From Rhodoferax koreense (GTDB lineage Bacteria > Pseudomonadota > Gammaproteobacteria > Burkholderiales > Burkholderiaceae_C): a stretch of 64,000 bases of DNA. The notes under the pieces are model-generated. The model saw nothing but the letters and a program-made list of their open reading frames with translations. It made no database searches and was not told the DNA's origin. The position numbers and the translations under genes were made by a program. This document shows, piece by piece, positions 27,175 through 36,535 of the stretch (position 1 is its first letter; each line of letters starts with the position of its first letter). The DNA is taken from the NCBI RefSeq assembly GCF_001955695.1, contig NZ_CP019236.1:3100001-3164000 (forward strand), read 5' to 3'.

Positions 27175-29025
27175 TCAGTTCGATCCGTTGGCTGTGGCGG
27201 CGTTGTCCTTGCCACCGGCCTGCAGAGACCACCAGACGTGGATCGGCCAGCCTTCGCCGGGCACATAGGGCGGCACCTCGGCGGGCCGCGCCAGGCGCCA
27301 GGCGTTGAACGCCATGCGGTGCGTGCCGGCCGTCCACTGTGGGATCAGCACGTGGCTGTGGGCGATCACCCGCTCCAGCGCGCGGCAGGCGGGCAGCAGT
27401 TCGGCCTTGCTCTTGGCGCCGGTCATGCGGGTGATCAGCGCGTCCACCGCCGGGTTCTTGAGGCCGGTGTAGTTGCCCGAATCCTCGGTGTCGGCGGCCT
27501 TGCTGCCGAACATGTCCGCAAATTCCTGGCCCGGACTGTTGGTGCCGGCGTAGTTGATGCTCATGATGTCGAATTCGAACTTCGACAGCCGCTGCTGGTA
27601 CAGCGCGAAATCGACCGCCCGGTAGTCCAGCCGGATGCCCAGCTTCTCGAGGTTGCGCGCCCAGGGGCTCACGACGCGGGCCCCGCTCTCGCTGCTGTCC
27701 AGGTATTCGATGGTGAAGACGTCGCCCTTGGCATTGCGCAGCACGCCGTCCTTCACGTCCCAGCCCGCGTCGTGCAGCAGCGCCCGGGCACGGCGCAGGT
27801 TGCTGCGCAGCGAAGAGTCGCCATCGGTGCGCGGCGCCACGGCCATCGGGCCGAAGGCGGCGGGCGGTATGTCCTTCTTCAGCGGCGTCATCAGCGCCAG
27901 TTCCTGCGGGCTCGGCGTGCCAGTGGCCTGGCAGTCGGTGTTGCCGAACAGGCCGTTCACCCGCTGGTAGGCGCCGTAGAACATCTGCCGGTTCATGTAT
28001 TCGAAGTCCATCGCCAGGCCCAGCGCCTCCCGCACGCGCACGTCCTTGAACTTGTCGCGGCGCACGTTGATCACGTAGCTCTGGAAACCCGACGGCAGAC
28101 GGTGCCTGAATTCGCCCTTCACGAGCTCACCGGTGTCGAAGCGCTTGCCGGTCACGCGGCGCGCCCAGTCGCCGGCCGAGAAGAAACGCATCAGGTCGAA
28201 TTCGCCGGCCTTCAGCGCCTCGAGCCGCGCGGTGTTGTCCTTGTAGATCTTGACCTCGATGCGGTCGAAGTTCTCCATGCCGCGCTTCACGTTCAGGTTG
28301 CGGGCCCAATAGTCGGGGTCGCGCACATAGGTGATGTCCTTGCCGAAGTTGACCGGACCGATGCGGTAGGGGCCGCTGCCGATGGGAATGTCCATCACCA
28401 CCTCGTCGAAGCGTTTGGCCTTGCCATGCTCCACACCCCATTTCTGGCTGAACACGGGCAGGCCGCCCACCGTGAGCGGGAGTTCACGGTTGGGTTTCCT
28501 GAAGCGGTAGCGCACGGTGCGCGCGTCCAGCACGTCGATGCCGGCCACGTCCTCCAGCGCGGTCTTGTAACCGGGCGAGGTGTAGGGGCCCATCAGCGTG
28601 TCGTAGCTGAACTTCACGTCGGAGGCACGCACCGGGTCACCATTGTGGAAGCGTGCCTCGCCACGCAGCACGAAGGTGGCGCTCATGCCGTCGGGCGGCA
28701 CGCTCACGTCCTGCGCCAGGAGGCCGTAGCCGGAACCGTTCTCGTCCATCGCGCCGGTCAGCAGCGTGTCGAACAGCATCTCGCTCAGGTAGGCCGGCGC
28801 ACTGCCCTTGATGGTGAAGGGGTTGTATTTGTCGAACGTGGAGGTGCGCAGGTTGCTCACCAGCCGCAATTGGCCACCCTTGGGCGCGTTCGGGTTCACA
28901 TATTCGAAATGGGGGAAGTTCGGCGGGTATTTGAGGTCGCCCCAGAGGGCATAGCCGTGCGCCGCCCATGCGGGCAAACCCGCAAACAGGACCATCACAC
29001 TCCCTACAGCCGCAAAAAATCGCAT
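27175..29025 (-). CDS. yejA: Extracellular solute-binding protein YejA (family 5)
   Basis: This is a 616-aa periplasmic peptide-binding protein of the oligopeptide/microcin C importer. A signal peptide ([20 protein letters not shown], then AAHG) is followed by the family start [27 protein letters not shown], and SBP family 5 blocks such as [20 protein letters not shown]. The start is the ATG before RFFAAVGS; a longer frame upstream has no leader-like features. It is the first gene of the minus-strand yejAB-[vapBC]-EF unit and diverges from fabI with 77 bp between. Confidence 0.94.
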   Translation of the reverse strand: MRFFAAVGSVMVLFAGLPAWAAHGYALWGDLKYPPNFPHFEYVNPNAPKGGQLRLVSNLRTSTFDKYNPFTIKGSAPAYLSEMLFDTLLTGAMDENGSGYGLLAQDVSVPPDGMSATFVLRGEARFHNGDPVRASDVKFSYDTLMGPYTSPGYKTALEDVAGIDVLDARTVRYRFRKPNRELPLTVGGLPVFSQKWGVEHGKAKRFDEVVMDIPIGSGPYRIGPVNFGKDITYVRDPDYWARNLNVKRGMENFDRIEVKIYKDNTARLEALKAGEFDLMRFFSAGDWARRVTGKRFDTGELVKGEFRHRLPSGFQSYVINVRRDKFKDVRVREALGLAMDFEYMNRQMFYGAYQRVNGLFGNTDCQATGTPSPQELALMTPLKKDIPPAAFGPMAVAPRTDGDSSLRSNLRRARALLHDAGWDVKDGVLRNAKGDVFTIEYLDSSESGARVVSPWARNLEKLGIRLDYRAVDFALYQQRLSKFEFDIMSINYAGTNSPGQEFADMFGSKAADTEDSGNYTGLKNPAVDALITRMTGAKSKAELLPACRALERVIAHSHVLIPQWTAGTHRMAFNAWRLARPAEVPPYVPGEGWPIHVWWSLQAGGKDNAATANGSN

Positions 29026-29102
29026 GCGACAATTCTGCACCATCTGTCCACCCGTTCCGTCAAGTCCGCACCCGGCGACGGAATTCACGAAAGTCGAGAA
29101 TC

Positions 29103-29900
29103 ATGGGATTTCTTACCGGCAAAAAACTGCTGATCACCGGCGTCCTGTCCAACCGCTCCATCGCCTACGGCATCGCCAAGGCCTGCCACGCCCAGGGCGC
29201 CGAGCTGGCCTTCAGCTACGTGGGCGAGCGTTTCAAGGACCGCATCACCGAATTCGCGGCCGACTTCGACTCCAAGCTCATCTTCGATTGCGACGTGGGC
29301 GACGACGCGCAGATCGACAAACTGTTCGCCGACCTGGCGCAAACCTGGCCCAAATTCGACGGCTTCGTGCACAGCATCGGCTACGCGCCGCGCGAGGCCA
29401 TCGCCGGCGACTTCCTCGACGGCCTGAGCCGCGACGCCTTCAAGGTGGCGCACGACATCAGCGCCTACAGCTTCCCGGCCATGGCCAAGGCGGCCCTGCC
29501 GTACCTGAACGACAAGTCGGCGCTGCTGACCCTGACCTACCTCGGCGCCGTGCGCACCGTGCCCAACTACAACACCATGGGCCTGGCCAAGGCCTCGCTG
29601 GAAGCCAGCGTGCGTTACCTGGCCGAGTCGCTCGGCCCCAAGGGCATGCGCGTCAACGGCATCAGCGCCGGGCCGATCAAGACCCTGGCCGCCAGCGGCA
29701 TCAAGGGTTTCGGCAAGATCCTGAGCGTGGTGGCCGAGGCCTCCCCGATCCGCCGCAACGTGACGATCGAGGACGTGGGCAATGTTGCCGCGTTTCTGCT
29801 GAGCGACCTGGCGGGCGGCGTCAGCGCGGAGATCACCTATGTGGACGGCGGCTTCAGCCACGTGGTGGGTGGCATTGCGGAGCCGGTTGCCGCGGCTTGA
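29103..29900 (+). CDS. fabI: Enoyl-[acyl-carrier-protein] reductase (NADH)
   Basis: FabI catalyses the last reduction of each fatty acid elongation cycle. The 265-aa SDR-type protein starts [20 protein letters not shown], the divergent glycine motif of FabI, and carries [16 protein letters not shown] and the catalytic region [20 protein letters not shown] with the Tyr-x6-Lys pair, then [17 protein letters not shown]. This is the usual triclosan- and diazaborine-sensitive class by motif. The ATG at 29103 lies 77 bp from the divergent yejA start. Its 3' end converges on a GntR regulator 13 bp away. Confidence 0.96.
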   Translation: MGFLTGKKLLITGVLSNRSIAYGIAKACHAQGAELAFSYVGERFKDRITEFAADFDSKLIFDCDVGDDAQIDKLFADLAQTWPKFDGFVHSIGYAPREAIAGDFLDGLSRDAFKVAHDISAYSFPAMAKAALPYLNDKSALLTLTYLGAVRTVPNYNTMGLAKASLEASVRYLAESLGPKGMRVNGISAGPIKTLAASGIKGFGKILSVVAEASPIRRNVTIEDVGNVAAFLLSDLAGGVSAEITYVDGGFSHVVGGIAEPVAAA

Positions 29901-29913
29901 CCCTCGGTTCTGG

Positions 29914-30681
29914 TCAGCGGGGCAGGATCCCCGCCAGCCGCAGATAACTGCTGCGCACATTTTCCAGGTGATCCACCATCGCCTGCCGCGCCGCCGCCGC
30001 ATCACGCGCCAGCAGGGCCCGCACCAGCGCCAGGTGCTCGTGGCAGGCCGGTACCAGCCGCTCGGGTGCCCGCTCGAGTCCGCGCATGCGAATGCGTTTG
30101 TGGATTTCGGCAATGAACTTGGCCAGCGACTGGTTGCCGCAATACGCCACCACCACCTCGTGGATTTCGTCGTCGAGCTGCCGGTCCGCCGCCGGCTCGC
30201 CCTCCGCCTCGGCCGCGAGCACCTCGGCCAGCGCGGCCTCGAGTCGTTGCTCGATCTTCGCCAGCACCGGCAGGGGCGCGCGCGCCGCGGCCAGTGAAGC
30301 GGCCTCGCTCTCGAGCAGCAGGCGGATGGCGAGCAACTCGAGGTACTCGGTCAAACCGACCTCGCGCACCACGATCGCGCCGTTGGACAACTGCTGCAGT
30401 ACACCTTCGCCGAGCAGCCGACTGATGGCCGCGCGCATCGGTGTGCGCGACACCTCGAAGCGCTCCGCGAGGCGGCGCTCCTCGATCACGTCGCCAGGTT
30501 CGATCTGGCGTGTCGTGACGAGTTCGAGCAAGGCCTGATAGGTCTGTTCGGACACGCTTTCGGTCGGCCGGCGCATCGGCCCGGCCGCGGCCTTGGCGAC
30601 CACGGCGGCCGAACTGTCGGGAAGGGCTTCAAGGGCCATGGCTCGGGCGATTTCCTGGTTGTGTCTCGGGCGGTTATGCAT
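29914..30681 (-). CDS. GntR-family (FCD) transcriptional regulator
   Basis: This is a 255-aa regulator with an N-terminal winged helix-turn-helix (SEQTYQALLELVTTRQIEPG, then VIEERRLAERFEVSRTPMRA) and a C-terminal FCD ligand domain whose metal-binding histidines are suggested by DDEIHEVVVAYCGN and ACHEHLALVRALL. It is the last gene of the minus-strand operon that begins with the AllA-like gene, so it probably regulates that operon in response to its substrate. The first ATG (30681) lacks a clear ribosome site; an ATG at 30639 is an alternative. Confidence 0.9.
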   Translation of the reverse strand: MHNRPRHNQEIARAMALEALPDSSAAVVAKAAAGPMRRPTESVSEQTYQALLELVTTRQIEPGDVIEERRLAERFEVSRTPMRAAISRLLGEGVLQQLSNGAIVVREVGLTEYLELLAIRLLLESEAASLAAARAPLPVLAKIEQRLEAALAEVLAAEAEGEPAADRQLDDEIHEVVVAYCGNQSLAKFIAEIHKRIRMRGLERAPERLVPACHEHLALVRALLARDAAAARQAMVDHLENVRSSYLRLAGILPR

Positions 30682-30696
30682 TGTAGGAAGACACCG

Positions 30697-31449
30697 CTAA
30701 TGCATGATCTGGCCGAGGAACGCGCGCGCACGCGGGCTTTTCGGGGCGCTGAAAAACGCTTCCGGCGCGGCCTCTTCCACGATGCGGCCCGCGTCCATGA
30801 ACACCACGCGATCCGCCACCGTGCGCGCAAAACCCATCTCGTGCGTCACGCAGACCATGGTCATGCCCTCCTCGGCCAGCTTGACCATCACATCGAGCAC
30901 TTCCTTGATCATCTCCGGATCGAGCGCCGAGGTCGGCTCGTCGAACAGCATCACCTTGGGCTTCATGCACAGGGCGCGTGCGATCGCCACGCGCTGCTGC
31001 TGGCCGCCCGACAGGTTCGCCGGATAGTCGTCCGCCTTGTGCGCGATGTGCACGCGGTCGAGGAAATAACGCGCGGTTTCCTCGGCCTCCCGCTTGGGCA
31101 CGCCGCGGATCTGTACCGGGGCGATCATCAGGTTCTGCAGCACGGTGAGGTGCGGGAACAGGTTGAACTGCTGGAACACCATGCCGACCTCGCGCCGCAC
31201 CACGTCGACATGGCGCGCGTTGTGGTCGAGTTCGGTGCCGTCGACGACGATGCGGCCCTTCTGGTGTTCCTCGAGCCGGTTGATGCAGCGGATCATGGTC
31301 GATTTGCCCGAGCCCGAAGGCCCGCAGACGACGATCCGCTCGCCGCGTCCGACCGTGAAGTCGATGTCCGTCAGCACCTGGAAGTCGCCATACCATTTGC
31401 TCACGCCGCTGAACTGGATCATGGGGGAGGTGTCTTGCTTGGCCATCAT
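30697..31449 (-). CDS. Amino-acid-type ABC transporter ATP-binding protein
   Basis: This is a 250-aa ATPase of the GlnQ/HisP class: Walker [21 protein letters not shown]-loop [16 protein letters not shown], signature [15 protein letters not shown], Walker [16 protein letters not shown] and H-loop VTHEMGF. With the two permeases and the binding protein upstream it completes an importer for a polar amino acid or similar small molecule. A GGAG site precedes the tandem ATGs (31449/31446). It lies 19 bp after the SDR gene and 15 bp before the GntR gene. Separation of the ATPase from its permeases by two dehydrogenase genes is unusual. Confidence 0.93.
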   Translation of the reverse strand: MMAKQDTSPMIQFSGVSKWYGDFQVLTDIDFTVGRGERIVVCGPSGSGKSTMIRCINRLEEHQKGRIVVDGTELDHNARHVDVVRREVGMVFQQFNLFPHLTVLQNLMIAPVQIRGVPKREAEETARYFLDRVHIAHKADDYPANLSGGQQQRVAIARALCMKPKVMLFDEPTSALDPEMIKEVLDVMVKLAEEGMTMVCVTHEMGFARTVADRVVFMDAGRIVEEAAPEAFFSAPKSPRARAFLGQIMH

Positions 31450-31468
31450 TTTTCTCCGATCTTGCGGC

Positions 31469-32251
31469 TCAGCCGGCCATCCAGCCGCCGTCGACGAGCA
31501 GGTTTTCGCCGGTGATGAAAGTGGCTTCGTCGGAAGCCAGGAACAACGCGGCGCTGGCCACGTCCTCGGGTGCGCCGAGCCGCCGGATGGGCGTGCGCGC
31601 GCGCGAATAGTCCAGCCACCGGGGCTCGACGGCGCGGCCGGTCTTGCCGGTGAGGATCTTGCCGGGCGCCACCGCGTTGCAGACGATGCCGTCGGACGCG
31701 TAATCGACCGCGATCTGCCGCGTGATGTAGACCACGCCCGACTTCGAGGTGCCATAGGCCACGTCCTCCGGGCAGGCCACCATGCCATGCTGCGAGGAGA
31801 TGTTGACCAGTCGGCCGCGCACCCCCTGGGCACCTGGCAGCGGCTCCTGCCGCAGCATGGCGCGCACGCCCGCACGCGCCATGAGGAACACACTGGTGAG
31901 GTTCACCGCCATCACCCGGTTCCATTCCTCGAGCGTGGTTTCCGTGAGTGGCTTGCCGTTGCCGATGGCGGCGTTGTTGACCTGCACGTCGAGCCGGCCG
32001 TAGGTCTTTTCCGCCAGATCGACCGCGGCCTGCACCTGGGCCTCGTCCGCCACGTCGGTCTGCAGGAATTCGGCCTCGCAGCCCTGCACCCGCAGCAGGT
32101 CGATGGTGGGCACGCCGCCTTCGCGCACCGTGGTGGTGAGGTCGGCCAGCACCAGCCGTGCGCCTTCGGCCGCAAAGCGCAGCGCGATGGCCCTACCGAT
32201 GCCGGAGGCGGCGCCGCTGATGAGGATGGATTTGCGTTCGAGTCGTTTCAT
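31469..32251 (-). CDS. SDR-family oxidoreductase
   Basis: This is a 260-aa classical short-chain dehydrogenase: the cofactor motif [14 protein letters not shown], an NNAAIG segment, catalytic Ser in NISSQHGMV and Tyr-x3-Lys in [11 protein letters not shown], then [10 protein letters not shown] at the C terminus. Asp after the second strand (VLADL) suggests NAD rather than NADP. It lies 10 bp after an NAD-dependent epimerase gene and before the transporter ATPase, so it probably oxidises an intermediate derived from the imported compound. Substrate unknown. Confidence 0.9.
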   Translation of the reverse strand: MKRLERKSILISGAASGIGRAIALRFAAEGARLVLADLTTTVREGGVPTIDLLRVQGCEAEFLQTDVADEAQVQAAVDLAEKTYGRLDVQVNNAAIGNGKPLTETTLEEWNRVMAVNLTSVFLMARAGVRAMLRQEPLPGAQGVRGRLVNISSQHGMVACPEDVAYGTSKSGVVYITRQIAVDYASDGIVCNAVAPGKILTGKTGRAVEPRWLDYSRARTPIRRLGAPEDVASAALFLASDEATFITGENLLVDGGWMAG

Positions 32252-32261
32252 GGGCTTGGAT

Positions 32262-33233
32262 TCAGAGAGAGGCCTGCCAGGCGAGGTGGTCGCGCGCGGC
32301 GGCGTCCAGGGCGGTGGCGGGCGCCCAGCCAGTGTCGGCCTGCAGGCGCGCGATGGACAGGGCCGCGCGATCGACCGGCAGGTTGTAGCGCAGCGTGCCC
32401 TGTTCGCCGGGCGCGGCGAGGCGCCAGGACCAGCCGGGGTAAGACACGGCCAGCAACGCGCACCATTGCACGAGATCGCTCATCACCGCCCCCCCGACGT
32501 TGTAGATTGTGTGGCGCAGTTGGGTCGCATCAGCCAACGCGGCCAGCGCTTTTGCCGCATCGCGCGAATAGATCCAGTCCGCCCGCAGGCTGCGCGGCAG
32601 CACCACACCCTGCCCTGCCATCGCGGCGGCGAGCACCTGGGCATGCGGGCTGAGCGCGTCACGTACACCGGTGGCGTATTCCCACGGACCGTAGACGGGG
32701 CCGAGCCGCGCCACGCGCACGTCGAGCCGGTACAGCTCGGCCAGCCGCAGCGCGGCCTGCTCGGAGGCGAGCTTGCCGATGCCGTACAGCGCCGCCGGCG
32801 CGGGTGCCGAGCCCTCTTCTTCATAGGTTTCGCCGGCCGGCGGCTTGACGCCGTAGACCGCCACCGAACTCAGCACGAGGATGCGGCGGATGCCGCTGCG
32901 GCCGACGGCGCAGCGCTGGAGCAGGTTGGCCGTGCCGCCCACGTTCACGTCGAGCACGGCCATCGGATCTCGCGCCTCGCGGTCGGCGTCCGGCGTGACG
33001 GCGGCGCAGTGCACCACGCGGTCGATGTTGGCGGACTTCAGCGCCGCATCCACGTCGACCGGGCAGCGGATGTCGCCCAGCAGGATACTCAGGCTCTCGC
33101 GGCCCAGGCGCGCCAGCATGTCGGCGCGCGGCGCGGCGCGGTCGAACAGCACCACGGGCTCGCCGTCGGCCCGCAGCCGCTCGGCCAGAGCCAGGCCCAC
33201 GAAGCCCGCACCGCCGGTGATCAGCGTGGTCAT
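32262..33233 (-). CDS. NAD-dependent epimerase/dehydratase family protein
   Basis: This is a 323-aa extended SDR: MTTLITGGAGFVGLALAERL at the N terminus (GxxGxxG), VVHCAAVT, a Ser-containing LVLSSVAVYG and the catalytic Tyr-x3-Lys in LYGIGKLASEQAAL. Members act on nucleotide sugars or, as in the DenD type, oxidise sugar acids such as erythronate. In this catabolic and transport setting a dehydrogenase role on a small acid is more likely than nucleotide-sugar work, but that is inference. It starts 103 bp after the permease gene, past two hairpins. Confidence 0.85.
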   Translation of the reverse strand: MTTLITGGAGFVGLALAERLRADGEPVVLFDRAAPRADMLARLGRESLSILLGDIRCPVDVDAALKSANIDRVVHCAAVTPDADREARDPMAVLDVNVGGTANLLQRCAVGRSGIRRILVLSSVAVYGVKPPAGETYEEEGSAPAPAALYGIGKLASEQAALRLAELYRLDVRVARLGPVYGPWEYATGVRDALSPHAQVLAAAMAGQGVVLPRSLRADWIYSRDAAKALAALADATQLRHTIYNVGGAVMSDLVQWCALLAVSYPGWSWRLAAPGEQGTLRYNLPVDRAALSIARLQADTGWAPATALDAAARDHLAWQASL

Positions 33234-33235
33234 GT

Positions 33236-33264
33236 CAGTGCCGCCCGGCCGTCCGTAGGCACTG
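33236..33264. repeat. Intra-operon hairpin
   Basis: CAGTGCC and GGCACTG are perfect arms separated by 15 nt, just upstream of the epimerase start on the minus strand. It may adjust mRNA stability or partial termination between the permease and the downstream genes. Confidence 0.5.
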
Positions 33265-33268
33265 GAGC

Positions 33269-33283
33269 GCCCCCTCGGGGGGC
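33269..33283. repeat. GC hairpin, Comamonadaceae-type intergenic repeat
   Basis: GCCCCC-TC-GGGGGGC forms a very stable short hairpin within GGAGCGCCCCCTCGGGGGGC. I recall AGCGCCCCCT-CGGGGGGCAGCGAC sequences as frequent in Comamonadaceae intergenic regions; a genome count would confirm this. Confidence 0.5.
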
Positions 33284-33336
33284 AGCGACACAGGAAGTGA
33301 AAGGAAGTGAAGAGCGTGGGGGTGTCATGCTGCCTC

Positions 33337-34008
33337 CTAGCGCGAAACGATCATGCGGCGCTCGAGCCGCGCCACCCAGCGCGCCAGCGGCCACAGCAAC
33401 ACGAAGAACACCACGGCGGCCGCCATCAGCGGCGTCGGGTTGTAGGTCTGCTCCTGGGCCACGCGGGCCGAACGCAGCAGCTCGGGCAAGGCCACCATGG
33501 AGGCAATGGAGGTGGTCTTGATCAGCTCCAGCGAATTGCTGGCCAGCGGCGCGAGCACATTGCGGATCGCCTGCGGCAGCACGATCACCAGCACCAGGCG
33601 CAACGGCTTGAAGCCGAGCGCACGCGCGGCCTCGCGCTGGCCCTTGGGCACCGAATTGATGCCGGCGCGGAAGATCTCGCCGTAGTAGCCCGAGTTGTTG
33701 AGCACCAGTGCCAGCACCACGGCCGTGAAGCCGCTGAGCTTGAGGCCGAAGAACGGCAGGCCGAAGTAGATCAGCACCAGCAGCACGACCACCGGGAACG
33801 AGCGGAACAGGTCGATGTAGACCAGCAGCAGCGCGCGCAGCCAGCGGTGCTCGAAGCTGTACAGCACGGCGATGAGCAACCCGGTCAGGCAGGCCAGCGG
33901 CAGCGCCACGATGGCCAACAGGAAGGACAACTGCACGCCTTGCAGCAGCAGCGGCCAGATGGTCAGGAACGAATCCAGGTTGGCGAAGTTCTCTAAAAAC
34001 AGATCCAT
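33337..34008 (-). CDS. Amino-acid-type ABC transporter permease
   Basis: This is a 223-aa HisM/GlnP-type permease with five predicted helices. It has the TIGR01726-like N-terminal region (WPLLLQGVQLSFLLAIVALP, then LACLTGLLIAVL) and the EAA loop GQREAARALGFKPLRLVLVI followed by VLPQAIRNVLAPL. It starts 1 bp after the stop of the sister permease gene, which implies coupling and heterodimer formation. The following gene is 103 bp away across hairpins. Confidence 0.93.
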   Translation of the reverse strand: MDLFLENFANLDSFLTIWPLLLQGVQLSFLLAIVALPLACLTGLLIAVLYSFEHRWLRALLLVYIDLFRSFPVVVLLVLIYFGLPFFGLKLSGFTAVVLALVLNNSGYYGEIFRAGINSVPKGQREAARALGFKPLRLVLVIVLPQAIRNVLAPLASNSLELIKTTSIASMVALPELLRSARVAQEQTYNPTPLMAAAVVFFVLLWPLARWVARLERRMIVSR

Positions 34009-34009
34009 C

Positions 34010-34681
34010 TCAGCGTCCCTTCGAACTCGCGTGCTCGATCCAGCGGCTGGCAACCACCAGCGGCAGGAACAGCACCAGGTAAAGCGCCGCGGCCAGGGTG
34101 AGCGGCGACGGGTTCGCCACCAGCGACATGAAGCTCTGCGCCTGGCCCAGCGTCTCGGGCAGCGACACGGCCGTGCCCAGCGCCGTGCCCTTGCTGATGG
34201 AGATGGCGCGGTTGGTCAGCATCGGGATCGCGAGGCGCCATGCCTGCGGCAGGATGATCTTGAACAGCATCCGCATCGGGCCGAAGCCGAGTGCCTTGGC
34301 GGCATCCCACTGGCCACGCGGCAGGGCCTGGATCGCCGACCAGAAGATCTCGCACGCAAAGGCCGACAGCACCGCGCCGAGCGCGATCACCGTGGTGACG
34401 AAAGGCGACAGCGTGAGCCCGATATAGGGCATGCCGAAGTACAGGAAGATGATGATCACCAACTGCGGCAGCGTGCGAAACAGATCGACCCAGGCCACGA
34501 TCAGCAGGTCGAACACGCGTTTCTTCATGGAGCGCAGCACGGCCAGGCCCAGGCCCAGGGCCAGCCCGAACACGATCACCAGCACCGACACCAGCACGGT
34601 CAGGCCGAAGCCCTGCAGCACCGTCGGCCAGGCCTGCGCCATGACTGAAAGGTTCAGGAAGTTTTCAAGAAGCCTGTCCAT
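34010..34681 (-). CDS. Amino-acid-type ABC transporter permease
   Basis: This is a 223-aa paralogue of the next gene: WPTVLQGFGLTVLVSVLVIV at the N terminus and the EAA loop RGQWDAAKALGFGPMRMLFK followed by IILPQAWRLAIPML. The two permeases are the same length and adjacent, consistent with a heterodimeric channel like HisQM. It lies 30 bp after the binding-protein gene. Confidence 0.93.
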   Translation of the reverse strand: MDRLLENFLNLSVMAQAWPTVLQGFGLTVLVSVLVIVFGLALGLGLAVLRSMKKRVFDLLIVAWVDLFRTLPQLVIIIFLYFGMPYIGLTLSPFVTTVIALGAVLSAFACEIFWSAIQALPRGQWDAAKALGFGPMRMLFKIILPQAWRLAIPMLTNRAISISKGTALGTAVSLPETLGQAQSFMSLVANPSPLTLAAALYLVLFLPLVVASRWIEHASSKGR

Positions 34682-34711
34682 GCGATGCCGTGCTCGTGGG
34701 GGATCGTTCGA

Positions 34712-35587
34712 TTACTTGCAGACCGGCGCGGGCGCCGTCGGCACGTAGCCCTTGAAGTTGGGCGCACCGTAGCCGGGGTAGGTGGTGACCAGGGCCGAGC
34801 CGGCTTCCGGCACCGAGCCGTACCATTTTTCGTGCAGCTTGGCCACCGTGCCATCCATCTTCATGCACTTGAGCACGTCGTCGACCTTGTTGCGGTACTC
34901 CACGCTTTCCGGACGGAACGCATAACCGAAGTTGCGGCTGGCGCTGAAATCCTTGTAGGCCACCTTGATCGCCTTGTTCTTGCTCGCGGCATAGATCGTG
35001 GTCGGCACTTCATTGATGGTGGCGAAGGCGCGGTTGGTCAGCACGGCCTGCACGCTGTCGGGGAAGGTGTCGTAGCGCTGCACCTCGAAGCCGTAGGTGG
35101 CGGCATTCGCCGTGGCCCAGGTGTCGGACAGCGTGCCGCGGTTCACCGCCACGGCCTTGCCCTTCAGGTCATCGAAGCCCTTCATGTCGTTGGCGGCCTT
35201 CACCAGGAAGCCGTTGCCGGTGGACATGATGGGTTGCGTGAACACCATGCGTTCGGCGCGTTCGGCCGTGATGTTCAGCGGGTTCACGGTGAACTCGATG
35301 CGTTTGGCGAACAGGGCGGCGAACAGCGCCGAGAAGTTCACGTCCACGATCTCCACGCTCGGGCGCTTCAGGCGCTTGGCGACTTCGTTGATCAGGTCCA
35401 CGCCGAAACCTTCGGGGCCGTTCACGCCGCGCACGATCCACGGCGCCACGCCGAAATCGCTGCCGACGACCAGCGGCTTGTCGCCCGGATGATCGGCTTC
35501 CTGGGCGTTGGCCAATGGCAATGTGGCGAGCAGGGCCAGCGCGACGCTGGAAAGAACGAATTTGCGAACGGAAGACGAGAAGGCCAT
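34712..35587 (-). CDS. Periplasmic solute-binding protein, family 3
   Basis: This is a 291-aa SBP family 3 protein with a signal peptide (KFVLSSVALALLATLPLANA, cleavage before QEADHPGD). Family features include GVDLINEVAKRL, LNITAERAERMVFTQPI and KGKAVAVNRGT. Such proteins bind polar amino acids, opines or small zwitterions; the ligand pocket cannot be read by eye. A strong AGGAG ribosome site precedes the ATG. It follows the PuuE-like gene by 45 bp, so uptake and catabolism are coexpressed. Confidence 0.93.
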   Translation of the reverse strand: MAFSSSVRKFVLSSVALALLATLPLANAQEADHPGDKPLVVGSDFGVAPWIVRGVNGPEGFGVDLINEVAKRLKRPSVEIVDVNFSALFAALFAKRIEFTVNPLNITAERAERMVFTQPIMSTGNGFLVKAANDMKGFDDLKGKAVAVNRGTLSDTWATANAATYGFEVQRYDTFPDSVQAVLTNRAFATINEVPTTIYAASKNKAIKVAYKDFSASRNFGYAFRPESVEYRNKVDDVLKCMKMDGTVAKLHEKWYGSVPEAGSALVTTYPGYGAPNFKGYVPTAPAPVCK

Positions 35588-35632
35588 GGCATTACTCCTG
35601 TGGAAGATGAAAGTTCGGGAAAGGGATTCGGA

Positions 35633-36535
35633 TCAGTCGGCCGCGTGTTCGGCGTGCCAATGCCGCGCGATGTCGGCACGGCCGCAGACCCATACGTCCT
35701 GGTGTTGCTTCACGTGGTCGAGGAAACGCTCGAAGCCCGCGGCGCGGCCCGGGTGACCGGCCACACGCAGATGCAGGCCGACGGACATCATCTTGGGCGC
35801 GGTGCGGCCCTCGCGGTACAACATGTCGAAGCTGTCCCTTAGGTATTCGAAGAACTGCTGCCCGGTGCTCATGCCGCCGCGCATGAACTTCGCGTCGTTG
35901 TGGGCCAGGCTGTAGGGCACGACCAGATGCGGCTTTTCGTCCCGATGCAGCCAATAGGGAAGCTCGTCGTTGTAGGCGTCGGAGTCGTAGAGGAAACCGC
36001 CCTCCTCGCGGATCAGCCGGCGCGTGTTCAGGCCGGGGCCATAGCGGCAGTACCAGCCGAGCGGCCGGTTGCCGACGGTGCGGGTGATGCTCTCCACCGT
36101 GCGACGGATGCGCTCGCGTTCCTCGGCTTCACTGAGCAACTGGTGCCGCTCCCAACGCCAGCCGTGCGCGCAGACGTCGTATTGCAGATCGCGGATGGCG
36201 GCGCACACCTCGGGATTGCGCTCCAGCGCGAGGGCGCAGCCAAAGACCGTGGCCGTCAGACTTCGCTGGGCCAGCAAGCGGGTGAGGCGCCAGAAACCGA
36301 CCCGGCTGCCGTATTCGAACATCGACTCCGCCGCCAGATCGCGCCCGTCGAACGCGCCGGCACCGCCTTCGGTCAGACCGGATTCGCTGGCCGCGTCGCC
36401 ATCGGGCACGGCAGGCTCGGAGCCTTCCTCGTAGTTGATGCAGATATTGAGTGCCAGGCGCGCGTCGCCGGGCCAACGCGGGTGCGGAGGATGCGCGCCG
36501 TATCCGGCGAAATCGCGGGGGTGCAGATCAGGCAT
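35633..36535 (-). CDS. PuuE-like polysaccharide deacetylase-fold hydrolase (allantoinase family)
   Basis: This is a 300-aa protein of the cofactor-independent allantoinase (PuuE) group, which uses the polysaccharide deacetylase (NodB) barrel to open the allantoin ring. Signatures are LALNICINYEEGSEPAVPDG, EYGSRVGFWRLTRLLAQRSL, YDVCAHGWRWERHQLLS and GWYCRYGPGLNTRRLI. The start ATG lies inside the AllA-like gene's last codons (8-bp overlap), so translation is coupled. Allantoin is only a candidate substrate, because no other purine catabolic gene except the AllA-like one is near; another cyclic amide or ureide is possible. Confidence 0.85.
   Translation of the reverse strand: MPDLHPRDFAGYGAHPPHPRWPGDARLALNICINYEEGSEPAVPDGDAASESGLTEGGAGAFDGRDLAAESMFEYGSRVGFWRLTRLLAQRSLTATVFGCALALERNPEVCAAIRDLQYDVCAHGWRWERHQLLSEAEERERIRRTVESITRTVGNRPLGWYCRYGPGLNTRRLIREEGGFLYDSDAYNDELPYWLHRDEKPHLVVPYSLAHNDAKFMRGGMSTGQQFFEYLRDSFDMLYREGRTAPKMMSVGLHLRVAGHPGRAAGFERFLDHVKQHQDVWVCGRADIARHWHAEHAAD

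Noticed and set aside
30697..35587. ABC importer assigned to glutamine or histidine uptake
   Set aside because: ATPase and permease similarity to GlnQ/HisM is generic; the operon context with AllA- and PuuE-like enzymes argues against naming a ligand.
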